Shown piece after piece: positions 10,043 through 18,517 of a stretch of 20,429 nt of DNA. Numbering within the stretch: the first letter of the stretch is position 1; the number at the start of each line of letters is the position of its first letter. Both the position numbers and the translations under genes were made by a program. The notes beneath the pieces are model-generated. The model was not told the origin of the DNA and searched no databases. It saw only the letters and a program-made list of their open reading frames with translations. Where the stretch lies: positions 1 through 20,429 of the IMG/VR virus record IMGVR_UViG_3300029448_000566. One strand, given 5' to 3'. Source of the DNA: a virus.

Positions 10043-10279
10043 ATGGAAGGACTGATTCGGAAGATCGTTATTGGGAAAGATCCCAAGAACGGCATGGCAT
10101 ACTTTGTTGGTATGAACGCAGGTGGTGGCAAGGTCTCCGCTATCGTTCAAGACGAAGCATACTTGTTTAAATTTAACAAGACTCGCTACCTTGTATATAT
10201 CGAGGATAGTGAAGGGACTCAGTTATGGAAGGCTATTGATGAGATGCCTTGTATACTTGAGTTCGATTTGAACTTTTAA
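10043..10279 (+). CDS. Hypothetical protein, 78 aa
   Basis: A short gene that starts two bases after the previous stop and ends three bases before the next start. The N terminus MEGLIRKIVIGKDPKNGMAY and the Gly-rich turn (GMNAGGGKVSAIV) are followed by alternating strands with several aromatic residues (YLFKFNKTRYLVYI). It appears to be a compact beta protein. No family is recognised. Tight packing in the operon supports that it is a true gene. Confidence 0.6.
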   Translation: MEGLIRKIVIGKDPKNGMAYFVGMNAGGGKVSAIVQDEAYLFKFNKTRYLVYIEDSEGTQLWKAIDEMPCILEFDLNF

Positions 10280-10282
10280 TTT

Positions 10283-10867
10283 ATGAAGACACTGGACTTG
10301 TTTATCGTCGAGATTGAATCTCAGACGAAAGACACTATTGTGACCGATGGTGGCCTAGAGCTATACATCGACACCAAGTTTAATGAGTTTGAACACCGCA
10401 CTACAGACGGCCCTATCGTTGCTGCGCCTAGTAAGTATAAGACTGGTGCAAGTGTTGGTGATACTCTTTATTTCCATCATCTTGTGGTCCTCAATGAGGG
10501 TCAAACTCTCACGGGACTGGACAAGAATTACACGGTTAGATATGACCCTAAAGAAACCATCAATAATCAAGCGATTGCTTACAAGGATCAAAAGACTGGG
10601 AGAATCCATCCGCTCGCTGGTTGGGTACTACTGGAACATGTTGACGAAGAGGAAGAAGTCCTCTCAGAAGTAATCGAGGTAGTAAAGCTCAAAGAGAAAC
10701 CCGTAATCAAAGGTAGAGTCGGTTTCGACGCACCGTGGGTTGAAGAGCTAGGCTTGAAGAAGGGTGATGTGGTTGGTTTCAAGAAAGGGATTAACTACAA
10801 GATCGACATTGACGGAGTGAACTACTACCGCCTCCGGGCTGAGGACTTGCTCTATGTCGAAGCGTAA
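10283..10867 (+). CDS. Co-chaperonin GroES-like protein, 194 aa
   Basis: The C-terminal half reads like a GroES core: GWVLLEHV, a mobile acidic stretch, IKGRVGFDAPWVEELG, LKKGDVVGFKKGINYKIDID and a final strand YYRLRAEDLLYVEA (compare GroES V-x-x-GD-x-V...G...L...S-x-x-DILAI). The N-terminal half has the related pattern FIVEIESQTKDTIVTDGGLE...GPIVAAPSKYK...VGDTLYFHHLVVLN. The protein is about twice the length of bacterial GroES and may hold two such units. Phage co-chaperonins such as Gp31 of T4 help host GroEL to fold the capsid protein; the same role is likely here. Confidence 0.65.
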   Translation: MKTLDLFIVEIESQTKDTIVTDGGLELYIDTKFNEFEHRTTDGPIVAAPSKYKTGASVGDTLYFHHLVVLNEGQTLTGLDKNYTVRYDPKETINNQAIAYKDQKTGRIHPLAGWVLLEHVDEEEEVLSEVIEVVKLKEKPVIKGRVGFDAPWVEELGLKKGDVVGFKKGINYKIDIDGVNYYRLRAEDLLYVEA

Positions 10868-11144
10868 GTTCACCACCGTAGAGGCGGCAAGGAGACTCAT
10901 GTCCAGCATGGAGGTCGCTATCGACAATATGATCGCCGAAGTAAAAAAGCCTGTCGATCCAGAAGCAGGTGGCTCTGCACGTAAAGCGGAGCTTCAATCA
11001 ATTAAACAAACCGCCATCGACTGTAAAGAGCTGCTGATCGAAAGACAGAAGCTGGAGCAGATGGTGAAAGAACTACAAGAGAATGGAAGCATCGAAGAAG
11101 ACCGAGACTTCTCTGGAGGAATTGCAGAACGATTTAGTAAGTGA
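10854..11144 (+). CDS. Helical protein, possible small terminase subunit, 96 aa
   Basis: The gene begins 14 nt before the end of the GroES-like gene. The protein is helical, with a basic start (MSKRKFTTVEAARRLMSS) and a central coiled-coil-like part (LQSIKQTAIDCKELLIERQK) ending in a Lys/Glu-rich helix. It lies two genes before the large terminase, where small terminase subunits are usual, and length and helix content are compatible. No helix-turn-helix is clear, so this remains a positional guess. Confidence 0.5.
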   Translation: MSKRKFTTVEAARRLMSSMEVAIDNMIAEVKKPVDPEAGGSARKAELQSIKQTAIDCKELLIERQKLEQMVKELQENGSIEEDRDFSGGIAERFSK

Positions 11145-11316
11145 CTTCACTCACGACGACTACTGGTACTTCGAAGACAGCTGGAATGCATCTCACGGAG
11201 ACCCATTTAAAGATGGGTATACTCAAGGCCAGAAGGATCTGGCAAAGCTGATCATGGAGACCTTCAAAGAGTATGAAATTCCCTTGATGTTGTGGGAGGC
11301 TCTTAAAGAATACTGA
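11083..11316 (+). CDS. Hypothetical acidic protein, 77 aa
   Basis: The ATG at 11083 gives a 62-nt overlap with the preceding gene in another frame; a TTG at 11122 is a later possible start with a shorter overlap. The product is acidic and aromatic (SDFTHDDYWYFEDSWNASHG), followed by a helix (YTQGQKDLAKLIMETFKEYE). It ends one base before the glycosyltransferase gene at 11318. No family is recognised. The tight arrangement supports translation from one of the two starts. Confidence 0.5.
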   Translation: MEASKKTETSLEELQNDLVSDFTHDDYWYFEDSWNASHGDPFKDGYTQGQKDLAKLIMETFKEYEIPLMLWEALKEY

Positions 11317-11317
11317 T

Positions 11318-12028
11318 ATGATAACTGTTGCACTACCGACTTGGAATAGCAGCCCTATACTTTGGTTGCAGCTAGAAAGCCTTTGCAGGCAAGTAGATGC
11401 GCCTAAGTTTGAGGTTATCGTCATGGAAGACCCGTCAGAAAATTTTGCTGGTGAGAAATACGTGATGCAGTTTGCAGACAGGATGAAAGAGGTAGGGGGA
11501 GATCTTAGATATGTTGAGCTTGATAAATGGATACCTCTGGGATCAAAATGGAGAGAGATAGCTCTTATTGCTAAGTACGATATATTTTGTTTAGCCGCCA
11601 GCGACAATTACTCCCCACCAGACAGACTAAAAGTTACATCTGAGTACTTTGAAAAAGGGTGTAACTGGTTTGATGTTAGGCAAGGTCTTTTCTACAACAT
11701 AAAGACGGGTGCATCTAGTTGCTGGCACAATAACAATCTAGAAGACACTGGGCTCTTTATGGCTACTAACACGGACTTCATAAAAAAACTAGACGGTCCC
11801 GGCCCAAGCAAATGTATTGACAATTGGATTAGATCTCAAATAAAAGGCAGAGTTAAGTCCTCTGAGTTGAGAATGAACGGGCTGCATACGGACGGGTATA
11901 ACAATATCTCAATAAGAAGGGGTAAGTATAAAGAAGCGTACCCCAAAAGGTTTACAAATCCGTACATGCCAGTTGAAGAAATAGTGCCTAAGGATATTTG
12001 GGATAGACTAATATCAATGAAATGCTGA
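11318..12028 (+). CDS. Family 2-like glycosyltransferase, 236 aa
   Basis: The N terminus ITVALPTWNSSPILWLQLES followed by LCRQ is a standard GT-A start (strand, T-x-N loop, long helix). Next come FEVIVMEDPS, the position of the first nucleotide-binding acidic pair, and LIAKYDIFCLAASDNYSPPD, where SDN sits at the DxD site. The remaining part has LEDTGLFMATNTDFIKKL, typical of the acceptor side. The base composition is visibly more A+T-rich than in the genes on both sides, a sign of separate acquisition. It overlaps the terminase start by 7 nt. The target (DNA, capsid or host glycan) is unknown. Confidence 0.65.
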   Translation: MITVALPTWNSSPILWLQLESLCRQVDAPKFEVIVMEDPSENFAGEKYVMQFADRMKEVGGDLRYVELDKWIPLGSKWREIALIAKYDIFCLAASDNYSPPDRLKVTSEYFEKGCNWFDVRQGLFYNIKTGASSCWHNNNLEDTGLFMATNTDFIKKLDGPGPSKCIDNWIRSQIKGRVKSSELRMNGLHTDGYNNISIRRGKYKEAYPKRFTNPYMPVEEIVPKDIWDRLISMKC

Positions 12029-14142
12029 TCGAAGTAGAAGGCTATGAAGATAAAGCTGTTGTGGTGGACCCTCGAGGGACACACGGTGAAGTCATCGACA
12101 TCGACGGGCTACTTGTTGCGCTCCCGAAGAAACCACCCAAGAAAGAAATCCTATTCGCTGAAGAGCCTCGGAAGATGCAGATGTGGCGAAGGCTTGACGT
12201 GCCGCAAGAGCTGTCGTCAATACGAAGTATGGATGAGTGGTATGAGAAACCTGCTGAGTTCAGGAAAAAATTTCTTCCATATATCGAAAGGGAATTTGAC
12301 CGCCGCCGTAACGGTGTTTGGTTTTACAATAATGGGGAGCCTACGTACATTACAGGTAGGCACTACATGCTACTCCAATGGACGAAGCTTGATATTGGAC
12401 ACCCATACTACTTCGCTTTCCAGAGGAGGATTTATCTCCATATGGCTGCTTGCGAAGCTGACCCTCGTTGCATCGGCCAGCTTTATACTAAGTGTCGCCG
12501 TTCTGGTTACACTAATATCTGTTCTGCGGTTCTTGTGGATGAGGCTACACAAGTTAAAGACAAGCTGCTGGGCATTCAGTCAAAGACTGGTAAGGATGCT
12601 CAGGAGAACATCTTCATGAAGAAGACGGTGTCGATGTTTAAGTCGTACCCATTCTTCTTCAAGCCTATTCAAGACGGTACCACCAACCCACGCATGGAGC
12701 TGGCGTTCCGAGAGCCGTCGAAACGAATCACAAAGAACAACAAGACATCCACTAAGGGTGATGCGCTGAATACAGTCATCAACTGGAAGAACACCACTAA
12801 CAACGCATACGATGGTGAGAAGCTGCACATGCTGTACCTCGATGAGGCTGGTAAGTGGGAGAAGCCAGCGGATATACGTGAGGCGTGGCGTATTGAGCGT
12901 ACCTGTCTGATCGTGGGTAGAAAGATTGTGGGGAAGGCTCTGGTCGGATCTACAGTAAACCCAATGGACAAAGGTGGTGAGGAGTTCCGTGAGCTATGGG
13001 ATGACTCCGATCCTACAGAGCGTAACGCCAACGGTAGGACTAAGAGCGGACTGTACGGGCTATTCATTCCGGCCTATGACGCACTCGAAGGATTCTTTGA
13101 CCAGTACGGCAACTGCGTAACCGAAGACCCGGAAGAACCTGTAATGGGTATAGACGGGGAGATGATCGAAATTGGGTCAAAGACATACCTGAAGAATGAG
13201 CGGGATGCAATGAAGAACAATCCCAAGGAAATGAATGAGCTCGTGAGGCAGTTCCCTTGGAGCATCGATGAGGCGTTCCGTGACAGTATCGAGGGGAGCG
13301 TGTTCAATGTGGGTAGGATCTACCAGCAGATTGACCACAACAACAACCTGTTTCCAAACCCAGTGGTGAAGGGTAACTTCATGTGGAAGGAGAAAGACAA
13401 AGAGGTTGTGTTTACACCAGACCCGAACGGAAGGTTCCGTGTATCGTGGCAACCCGACCCAGAGCACAGGAATAAGTTTGGGACTGAGCGTAATGGGCGT
13501 AAGTCTCCAGCTAATGCCCACGTTGGTGTAGGAGGGGTGGATAGCTATGATCTGGACCAGACTTTGGATGGAAGAGGATCGAAAGGCGCAATGCACTTGT
13601 ATAACAAGTTCAATATGCAAGCCCCTTCAAATATGTTTATTCTGGAGTATGCATCCCGCCCAGACCTCGCAGCAATATTCTACGAGGACTGCCTCATGGC
13701 TGCATTCTATTACGGATATCCGCTGTTGATCGAGAACAACAAGTACGGGATAGCTAGGTACTTCGAGAAGCGTGGGTACGATAACTATTTGCTAGACCGT
13801 CCTTCACACCTTTCGAGCGCAAGTGCTAAAGTAAAAGTTAGAACAAAGGGTGTCCCATCTAACTCAGCAGATATGATCCAATCTCATGCTCAAGCTATTG
13901 AGGCTTATATACATAGCCATGTTGGTATCAGAGCAGAGACCGACGAGATGGGGGCTATGTATTTCAATAGAACGCTTGAAGACTGGATTGCATATAAGAT
14001 CGACAAGAGGACAAAGTATGACCTTACAATCTCATCAGGACTTGCCCTACTTGCTGCTCAAAAGGTTAAACAAGAGAAAGTAAAAAGCAACTTCAATGAG
14101 AAGCAGTTCTTCCGTAGGTACAAGCCAAAATCCTTCCACTGA
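12022..14142 (+). CDS. terL: Terminase large subunit, 706 aa
   Basis: This is the ATP-driven DNA packaging motor and nuclease. Residues near 156-163 read KCRRSGYT, a deviant Walker A of the R-x-G-x-S/T kind seen in phage terminases. LYLDEAG near 270-276 is Walker B, with the catalytic Glu directly after the Asp. GSTVNPMDKGG near 309 is the coupling motif. The C-terminal RNase H-like nuclease has VDSYDLDQT near 506, LLIENNKYG near 567 and a later SNSADMIQSHAQAI block with the third acidic residue. The phrase TKSGLYGLFIPAYDALEGFF recalls crAss-like terminases, a relation I cannot test here. Confidence 0.9.
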   Translation: MLIEVEGYEDKAVVVDPRGTHGEVIDIDGLLVALPKKPPKKEILFAEEPRKMQMWRRLDVPQELSSIRSMDEWYEKPAEFRKKFLPYIEREFDRRRNGVWFYNNGEPTYITGRHYMLLQWTKLDIGHPYYFAFQRRIYLHMAACEADPRCIGQLYTKCRRSGYTNICSAVLVDEATQVKDKLLGIQSKTGKDAQENIFMKKTVSMFKSYPFFFKPIQDGTTNPRMELAFREPSKRITKNNKTSTKGDALNTVINWKNTTNNAYDGEKLHMLYLDEAGKWEKPADIREAWRIERTCLIVGRKIVGKALVGSTVNPMDKGGEEFRELWDDSDPTERNANGRTKSGLYGLFIPAYDALEGFFDQYGNCVTEDPEEPVMGIDGEMIEIGSKTYLKNERDAMKNNPKEMNELVRQFPWSIDEAFRDSIEGSVFNVGRIYQQIDHNNNLFPNPVVKGNFMWKEKDKEVVFTPDPNGRFRVSWQPDPEHRNKFGTERNGRKSPANAHVGVGGVDSYDLDQTLDGRGSKGAMHLYNKFNMQAPSNMFILEYASRPDLAAIFYEDCLMAAFYYGYPLLIENNKYGIARYFEKRGYDNYLLDRPSHLSSASAKVKVRTKGVPSNSADMIQSHAQAIEAYIHSHVGIRAETDEMGAMYFNRTLEDWIAYKIDKRTKYDLTISSGLALLAAQKVKQEKVKSNFNEKQFFRRYKPKSFH

Positions 14143-14151
14143 TAGATTTAG

Positions 14152-14159
14152 TATATTTG
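14152..14159 (+). promoter_or_regulatory. TAnnTTTG box directly before the portal start
   Basis: TATATTTG (14152-14159) lies 7 nt before the portal ATG (14167), in the only clear gap between late genes. The same TATATTTGC with a following AGGT or GAGGTA is found at 6420-6427 before the gene at 6433. Starts from these boxes would produce almost leaderless messages. A -33 TTG is absent at both, so they may be inactive. Confidence 0.35.
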
Positions 14160-14166
14160 CGAGGTA

Positions 14167-16617
14167 ATGTACAGCCAGAACAATAAGAATAAATCCGGCT
14201 TTCCAGATCCTCTAGAGTCGAGGCTAATTAAGGAAGGCAAGGAATACGGGCTGAGATTTGCTAAGGCTATCCTCGCTCAGTGGGGTAGCATGGGTGAAGA
14301 TCAGTCATTGATCAGAAAGAGATCACGTATATTCCACAAGAATCGGAGATACGCTAACGGTACTCAGGATACATCTATCTACAGGCAGATCCTGACATCA
14401 CTTGACCCATCAAACAGTGACGGTAGTTTGCTGAACTTGGACTTCAGTCCAGTACCTATCCTACCTAAGTTTGTTAGGATTGTAGTCAACAAGATTCTAT
14501 CAAAAGATCCATACCCCAACCTCGAAGCAGTTGATCCTTTGTCTTCTTCTGAGAAAGACAAGCAGCGCAGAAAGGTTGAGATGATGATTCGCCATAAGGA
14601 GCAGCTTCAGGCTCTCCAGAAGCAAACAGGCGTTCAGGCTGAGAATGTAGATGCAGTTCCTGAAACCCTCGAGGAGGCTGAGATCTTTATGGATAACAAC
14701 ATAAAGTCTTCGTCAGAGATCGCTGCACAGATTGCGACTAATCTTACTCTCGAATGGAATGACTTTAGTGACAAGATATATCGTCGCTGCGTAGAGGACT
14801 TGGTTACTCTTGGCATGGCTGTAGTCAAGAGAAGCAACGATCCTAACTACGGTATTGCAGAAGAGTACGTAGACCCAGAGACCTTTGTACATAGTTACAC
14901 TGAGGATGCCGGGATGAATGACCTCATCTACGCAGGTCACTTGAAGTCAATGCCTATCCACGAGCTCAAGCGTATTGCAGGGGATCAACTCACCGAGGAG
15001 GACTTTGCTGCCATCGCAAGAAAGGCTCAGAAGAAATATGGGTATGACAGCTCAAAGCTGCACCAGACTAGCTACGATAATTATCTGAAGCGTCAGAAGT
15101 TTGGGTATGACGAGTACATGGTTGAGGTTCTTGACTTCGAGTTCAAGTCCGTTGACTGCATGTACTATGAGTCAAAAGAAAATAAGTACGGTAATGTTGG
15201 GTTCTTCTTCAAAGGTGAGAACTACAAGGAGCCAACTAACTCACTGTACAAAAGGGAAGTAACTAAGCTGGAGAACGAAACTATCTACGGCGGTTGCTAC
15301 GTTGTCGGTTGTGACATGCTGTTTAACTACGGTATCAAAACCAACACCCCTAAGAATATTCACGATATCTCAAGAGCAGAACTTTCTTACTCTTGTGCTG
15401 CCACCAACATGCGGGACATGATCCCCAAGTCTATGGTGGATGGTTGTGTTGGCTTTGCCGATCAGATCAACATCACACACCTCAAGATTCAGCAAGCAGT
15501 TGCTAAAGCTAAGCCTGACGGTATCATCATTGATATCGAGGCTCTTGAGAATGTACAGCTCGGGAAAGGTGGTGAGCTTCAGCCGCTTGAACTTCACGAC
15601 ATCTATGAACAGACGGGCGTATTCTATTACCGATCTAAAAACCCTGAGGGCGGTTTTCAAAACCCGCCAATCAGAGAGATCGGCAACTCCATTCGTAATA
15701 TTAACGAGCTTGTTGGTATTTATAACCACTACCTGAGAATGATCCGTGACACCACGGGTATCAATGAGGTAATGGATGGGAGTACACCCAAAGGAGATGC
15801 TCTTGTTGGTGTACGTCAGCAAGCTATCGCTGCGGGTAACAACGCAATCTACGACATCACCAATGCCTCAATGCTTCTGTTTAAGAAGGTGTGTAGAGAC
15901 ATTGTTAAGTGTGTTCAGATCGTACCTAAAGAATCTCTGCTGTTTGGCATTTACGCCAATGCGATTGGTAAAGAGAATATGGATCTGCTTTCTACGTTCG
16001 AGAATCTGGTAATGTACAACTTCGGTGTCACTGTCCAGAAAGAAATGGAGGAAGTAGAGAAGCAGTACTTAGAGCAGAACATTCAAATCTCGCTCTCACA
16101 AAAAGAGCTTGATATTGAGGATGCTATTGCAATCCGTCAGCTAAAAGACATCAATCAGGCAGAGCGACTGCTTGTGGTGAGACGTAAAAAGAGAATGGCT
16201 GCAAATCAGCAGATGGCTCAGCAGAATTCTCAGATGCAAGCACAAGTTCAAGCCCAAGCAGCACAGGCTGCTTCTCAGGGTAGAATGCAAGAGATGCAGA
16301 TGGAGGCTCAGATCGAGTCTCAAATGCTTCAGATGAAAACTCAGATGGAGGCCCAGATGGAGCAGATCAAGCATGAGCACAGAAAAGAGATTGAGCTTAT
16401 CAGAGCTCAGGCTACTCTTGGATTCAAGACTGATGAGCAAGAGTTCAAAGAGAAGCTCGAAGTACTCAAGGAGGATCGTAAAGACGAGCGTGTTGAGAAG
16501 CAAGCCGTTGAGCAGTCTAAACTGATCTCCCAAAGAAAAGGAGATCGAGGAGAACTCAAGAAAGGTGAGAAGTCATCTGATACATCAGACATCATTGACC
16601 AACTAATTAACCAGTAA
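14167..16617 (+). CDS. Probable portal protein, 816 aa
   Basis: The gene follows the large terminase directly, where portals are found, and its length (816 aa) fits the large portals of marine and crAss-like phages. The N-terminal part is mixed alpha/beta (for example VRIVVNKILSKDPYPNLEAV, typical of portal N-terminal lobes), and the middle has DVTG-like DTTGINEVMDGSTPKGDALVG, a block that recalls the conserved TGIN/GxxP segment after the portal stem region. The last 150 residues are a long Gln/Met/Glu-rich coiled coil (QMAQQNSQMQAQVQAQAAQA), a portal barrel-like extension. It forms the DNA entry ring and meets the terminase there. Confidence 0.75.
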   Translation: MYSQNNKNKSGFPDPLESRLIKEGKEYGLRFAKAILAQWGSMGEDQSLIRKRSRIFHKNRRYANGTQDTSIYRQILTSLDPSNSDGSLLNLDFSPVPILPKFVRIVVNKILSKDPYPNLEAVDPLSSSEKDKQRRKVEMMIRHKEQLQALQKQTGVQAENVDAVPETLEEAEIFMDNNIKSSSEIAAQIATNLTLEWNDFSDKIYRRCVEDLVTLGMAVVKRSNDPNYGIAEEYVDPETFVHSYTEDAGMNDLIYAGHLKSMPIHELKRIAGDQLTEEDFAAIARKAQKKYGYDSSKLHQTSYDNYLKRQKFGYDEYMVEVLDFEFKSVDCMYYESKENKYGNVGFFFKGENYKEPTNSLYKREVTKLENETIYGGCYVVGCDMLFNYGIKTNTPKNIHDISRAELSYSCAATNMRDMIPKSMVDGCVGFADQINITHLKIQQAVAKAKPDGIIIDIEALENVQLGKGGELQPLELHDIYEQTGVFYYRSKNPEGGFQNPPIREIGNSIRNINELVGIYNHYLRMIRDTTGINEVMDGSTPKGDALVGVRQQAIAAGNNAIYDITNASMLLFKKVCRDIVKCVQIVPKESLLFGIYANAIGKENMDLLSTFENLVMYNFGVTVQKEMEEVEKQYLEQNIQISLSQKELDIEDAIAIRQLKDINQAERLLVVRRKKRMAANQQMAQQNSQMQAQVQAQAAQAASQGRMQEMQMEAQIESQMLQMKTQMEAQMEQIKHEHRKEIELIRAQATLGFKTDEQEFKEKLEVLKEDRKDERVEKQAVEQSKLISQRKGDRGELKKGEKSSDTSDIIDQLINQ

Positions 16618-16967
16618 TGGCTACAGTAAATCTAGACACTTCAGTACGCCTTGATATCGTATGTCGCAAGGGTGATACATTCTCTCTCCCCATTGACTTT
16701 CAATCAGCTCAAAGTGCAAACGGATGGGGGATGCAGGTGCGATTAACTGACACTACAGAAGACTCAACGATTCTAAATGTGGAAGACGGGTTTTCAGTTA
16801 GTGACGGTGTTGCTACAAACTCATTGCTTACCGTTTCTATATCCGCTGACGATATGGCGGCGGTCTCCTCAGGCTTGTACGTATACGATATTCAGCAACA
16901 AATCGGAGCTACTGTATCGACTAAGCTTTACGGGACGTTCAAGGTTAACGAAGATATCACTGTGTAA
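16617..16967 (+). CDS. Small tail/baseplate beta protein (BppU-N-like), 116 aa
   Basis: The protein has the pattern VRLDIVCRKGDTFSLPIDFQ, then GWGMQVRLTDT, then GLYVYDIQQQIG followed by TKLYGTFKVNEDITV. This order (F-x-KGDT, a Gly/Trp-containing turn, a G-x-Y-x-Y-x-I strand and a closing G-x-F-x-V strand) is that of the N-terminal domain of BppU-like upper baseplate or fibre-anchor proteins. It lies between the portal and the tail fibre and shares TAATG stop/start overlaps with both neighbours. A role as adaptor for the fibre is likely but not certain. Confidence 0.55.
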   Translation: MATVNLDTSVRLDIVCRKGDTFSLPIDFQSAQSANGWGMQVRLTDTTEDSTILNVEDGFSVSDGVATNSLLTVSISADDMAAVSSGLYVYDIQQQIGATVSTKLYGTFKVNEDITV

Positions 16968-18517
16968 TGTCTGATATAATTGTAACACCGGGATCACCTC
17001 TTGTGGTGACGATTAACCCACCGACAGTTAGTCCAGTTATCATTACTGCTGGTGGCCCTGCCGGACCTGCTGGTGCTGATGGAGCTGATGGTGCTACTGG
17101 GCCTCAAGGCCCAGCTGGTGCAGACGGTGCTGACGGTGCTGACGGTGCAGATGGGCAGGGTGTTCCTGCTGGTGGTGATACGGGGAAATTTCTCGTAAAG
17201 CAGTCTGGCACTGACTACGACACCACGTGGGATAATGTTACAACCGTTCTAGAGGTTGTCAACAATGCTTCAGGGGGTACGCTTGGGAAAGGATCTCCAG
17301 TTCATATTACAGGAGAAGACGCATCAGGAAACCCCACCGTTATTGCTGCAAGAGCGGATACCGCAGGGGCTATGCCAGCACACTTCGTTCTTAACGAGTC
17401 TATTGATAATGGCGCTACTGGAGAGGCCATCCTTATAGGGATGATTGAAAATGTAAACACCGCTTCCTTTTCAGCGGGGGATGCTTTGTTTGTCGCCCCA
17501 ACAGGTGGGTACACAACCACGAAACCTACAGGATCTAATCAAATACAAAAGATTGCAGTTGTATCTCACGTAGACGCAAGCACTGGTACAGGATATGTTA
17601 CAGGCGCAGGTAGGTCTAACGATGTCCCCAACCTAACCACAGGTAAGATTTTTATTGGGTCAGCATCCAATACAGTTGAGTCTGCATACACCCTCCCCAC
17701 ATCTGATGGTAGTGCCGATCAGTTCATGAAGACTGACGGTGCTGGTGCTGTAACATTTACAAGCATCACTCAAGCTACAGGCAATGAGCTTGAGAACGTA
17801 GTAGAGGATACTACTCCTCAGCTTGGAGGTACTCTTGATTCTAATGGAAATGGGATTAGGTTCAGGGGTGCTGGCCATGCTAATTACGTAGCGATATCGC
17901 CCTCCCCTCTTGAACCATCCTCTAGCGTAACTTTCGTTCCCCCAATCGCTGATGGAACTACTGGTCAAGTATTACGGACTAACGGTAGTGGCAGGCTGAG
18001 CTTTACTACTGTTACAAGTGCTACAGGAAACGAGCTGGAAAACGTAGTTGAAGATACTACTCCACAGCTTGGTGGGGATCTAGACGCTCAGTCAAACAAC
18101 ATCACCAACCTTGGTAGCTTAAACGGTACCGCTGCGTCTAAAATTATATCCCGTAGTCTTACTGTTGCCTGCTCCGACGAAACATCGGATTTGACCACGG
18201 GTACTGCCAAGGCTACGTTTCGCATGCCTGAAGCGGCAACTATTACTGGGGTGAGGGCATCCGTTACAACGGCTCCCGCTGGGTCTGTGCTTACTGTTGA
18301 CATCAATAAAGCAGGTGGTGCGACATCTCTCCTATCTACTAAGCTAACCATCGACGCCGGGGAGAAGACCTCTACGACAGCAGCGACAGCCGCTGTTGTT
18401 GACACTGACGAAGATGATGTTGCTGATGATGCAGAGATGACTATTGACATTGACACCATTGGTTCATCAACCGCAGGTGCGGGCCTCAAGGTAACTATCT
18501 ACTACACCCCTGCTTAA
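16967..18517 (+). CDS. Collagen-like tail fibre protein, 516 aa
   Basis: After a short N-terminal beta part, residues 29-65 form about twelve G-x-y triplets (PAGPAGADGADGATGPQG and similar), a collagen-like trimeric stalk. The following region contains the block ATGNELENVVEDTTPQLGG twice, near residues 268 and 350; the DTTPQLGG-x-LD repeat is common in fibres of marine phages. The C-terminal 120 residues (TITGVRASVTTAPAGSVLTV onward) match a jelly-roll-like end domain that I recall from many marine phage fibres. It should form a trimeric fibre that contacts the host surface. The GGTGCT/GATGGT triplets in the stalk produce short DNA direct repeats near 17074-17160. Confidence 0.8.
   Translation: MSDIIVTPGSPLVVTINPPTVSPVIITAGGPAGPAGADGADGATGPQGPAGADGADGADGADGQGVPAGGDTGKFLVKQSGTDYDTTWDNVTTVLEVVNNASGGTLGKGSPVHITGEDASGNPTVIAARADTAGAMPAHFVLNESIDNGATGEAILIGMIENVNTASFSAGDALFVAPTGGYTTTKPTGSNQIQKIAVVSHVDASTGTGYVTGAGRSNDVPNLTTGKIFIGSASNTVESAYTLPTSDGSADQFMKTDGAGAVTFTSITQATGNELENVVEDTTPQLGGTLDSNGNGIRFRGAGHANYVAISPSPLEPSSSVTFVPPIADGTTGQVLRTNGSGRLSFTTVTSATGNELENVVEDTTPQLGGDLDAQSNNITNLGSLNGTAASKIISRSLTVACSDETSDLTTGTAKATFRMPEAATITGVRASVTTAPAGSVLTVDINKAGGATSLLSTKLTIDAGEKTSTTAATAAVVDTDEDDVADDAEMTIDIDTIGSSTAGAGLKVTIYYTPA

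Noticed and set aside
16141-16533. A 130-codon Leu/His/Ser-rich frame opposite the portal C terminus
   Set aside because: Mirror image of the CAG/ATG/GAG-rich coiled-coil coding sequence; no independent support.
17060-17160. GGTGCTGAT-type DNA repeats as a CRISPR-like or recombination array
   Set aside because: They are simply the codons of the collagen-like G-x-y stalk; unit length is a multiple of 9 and there are no spacers.
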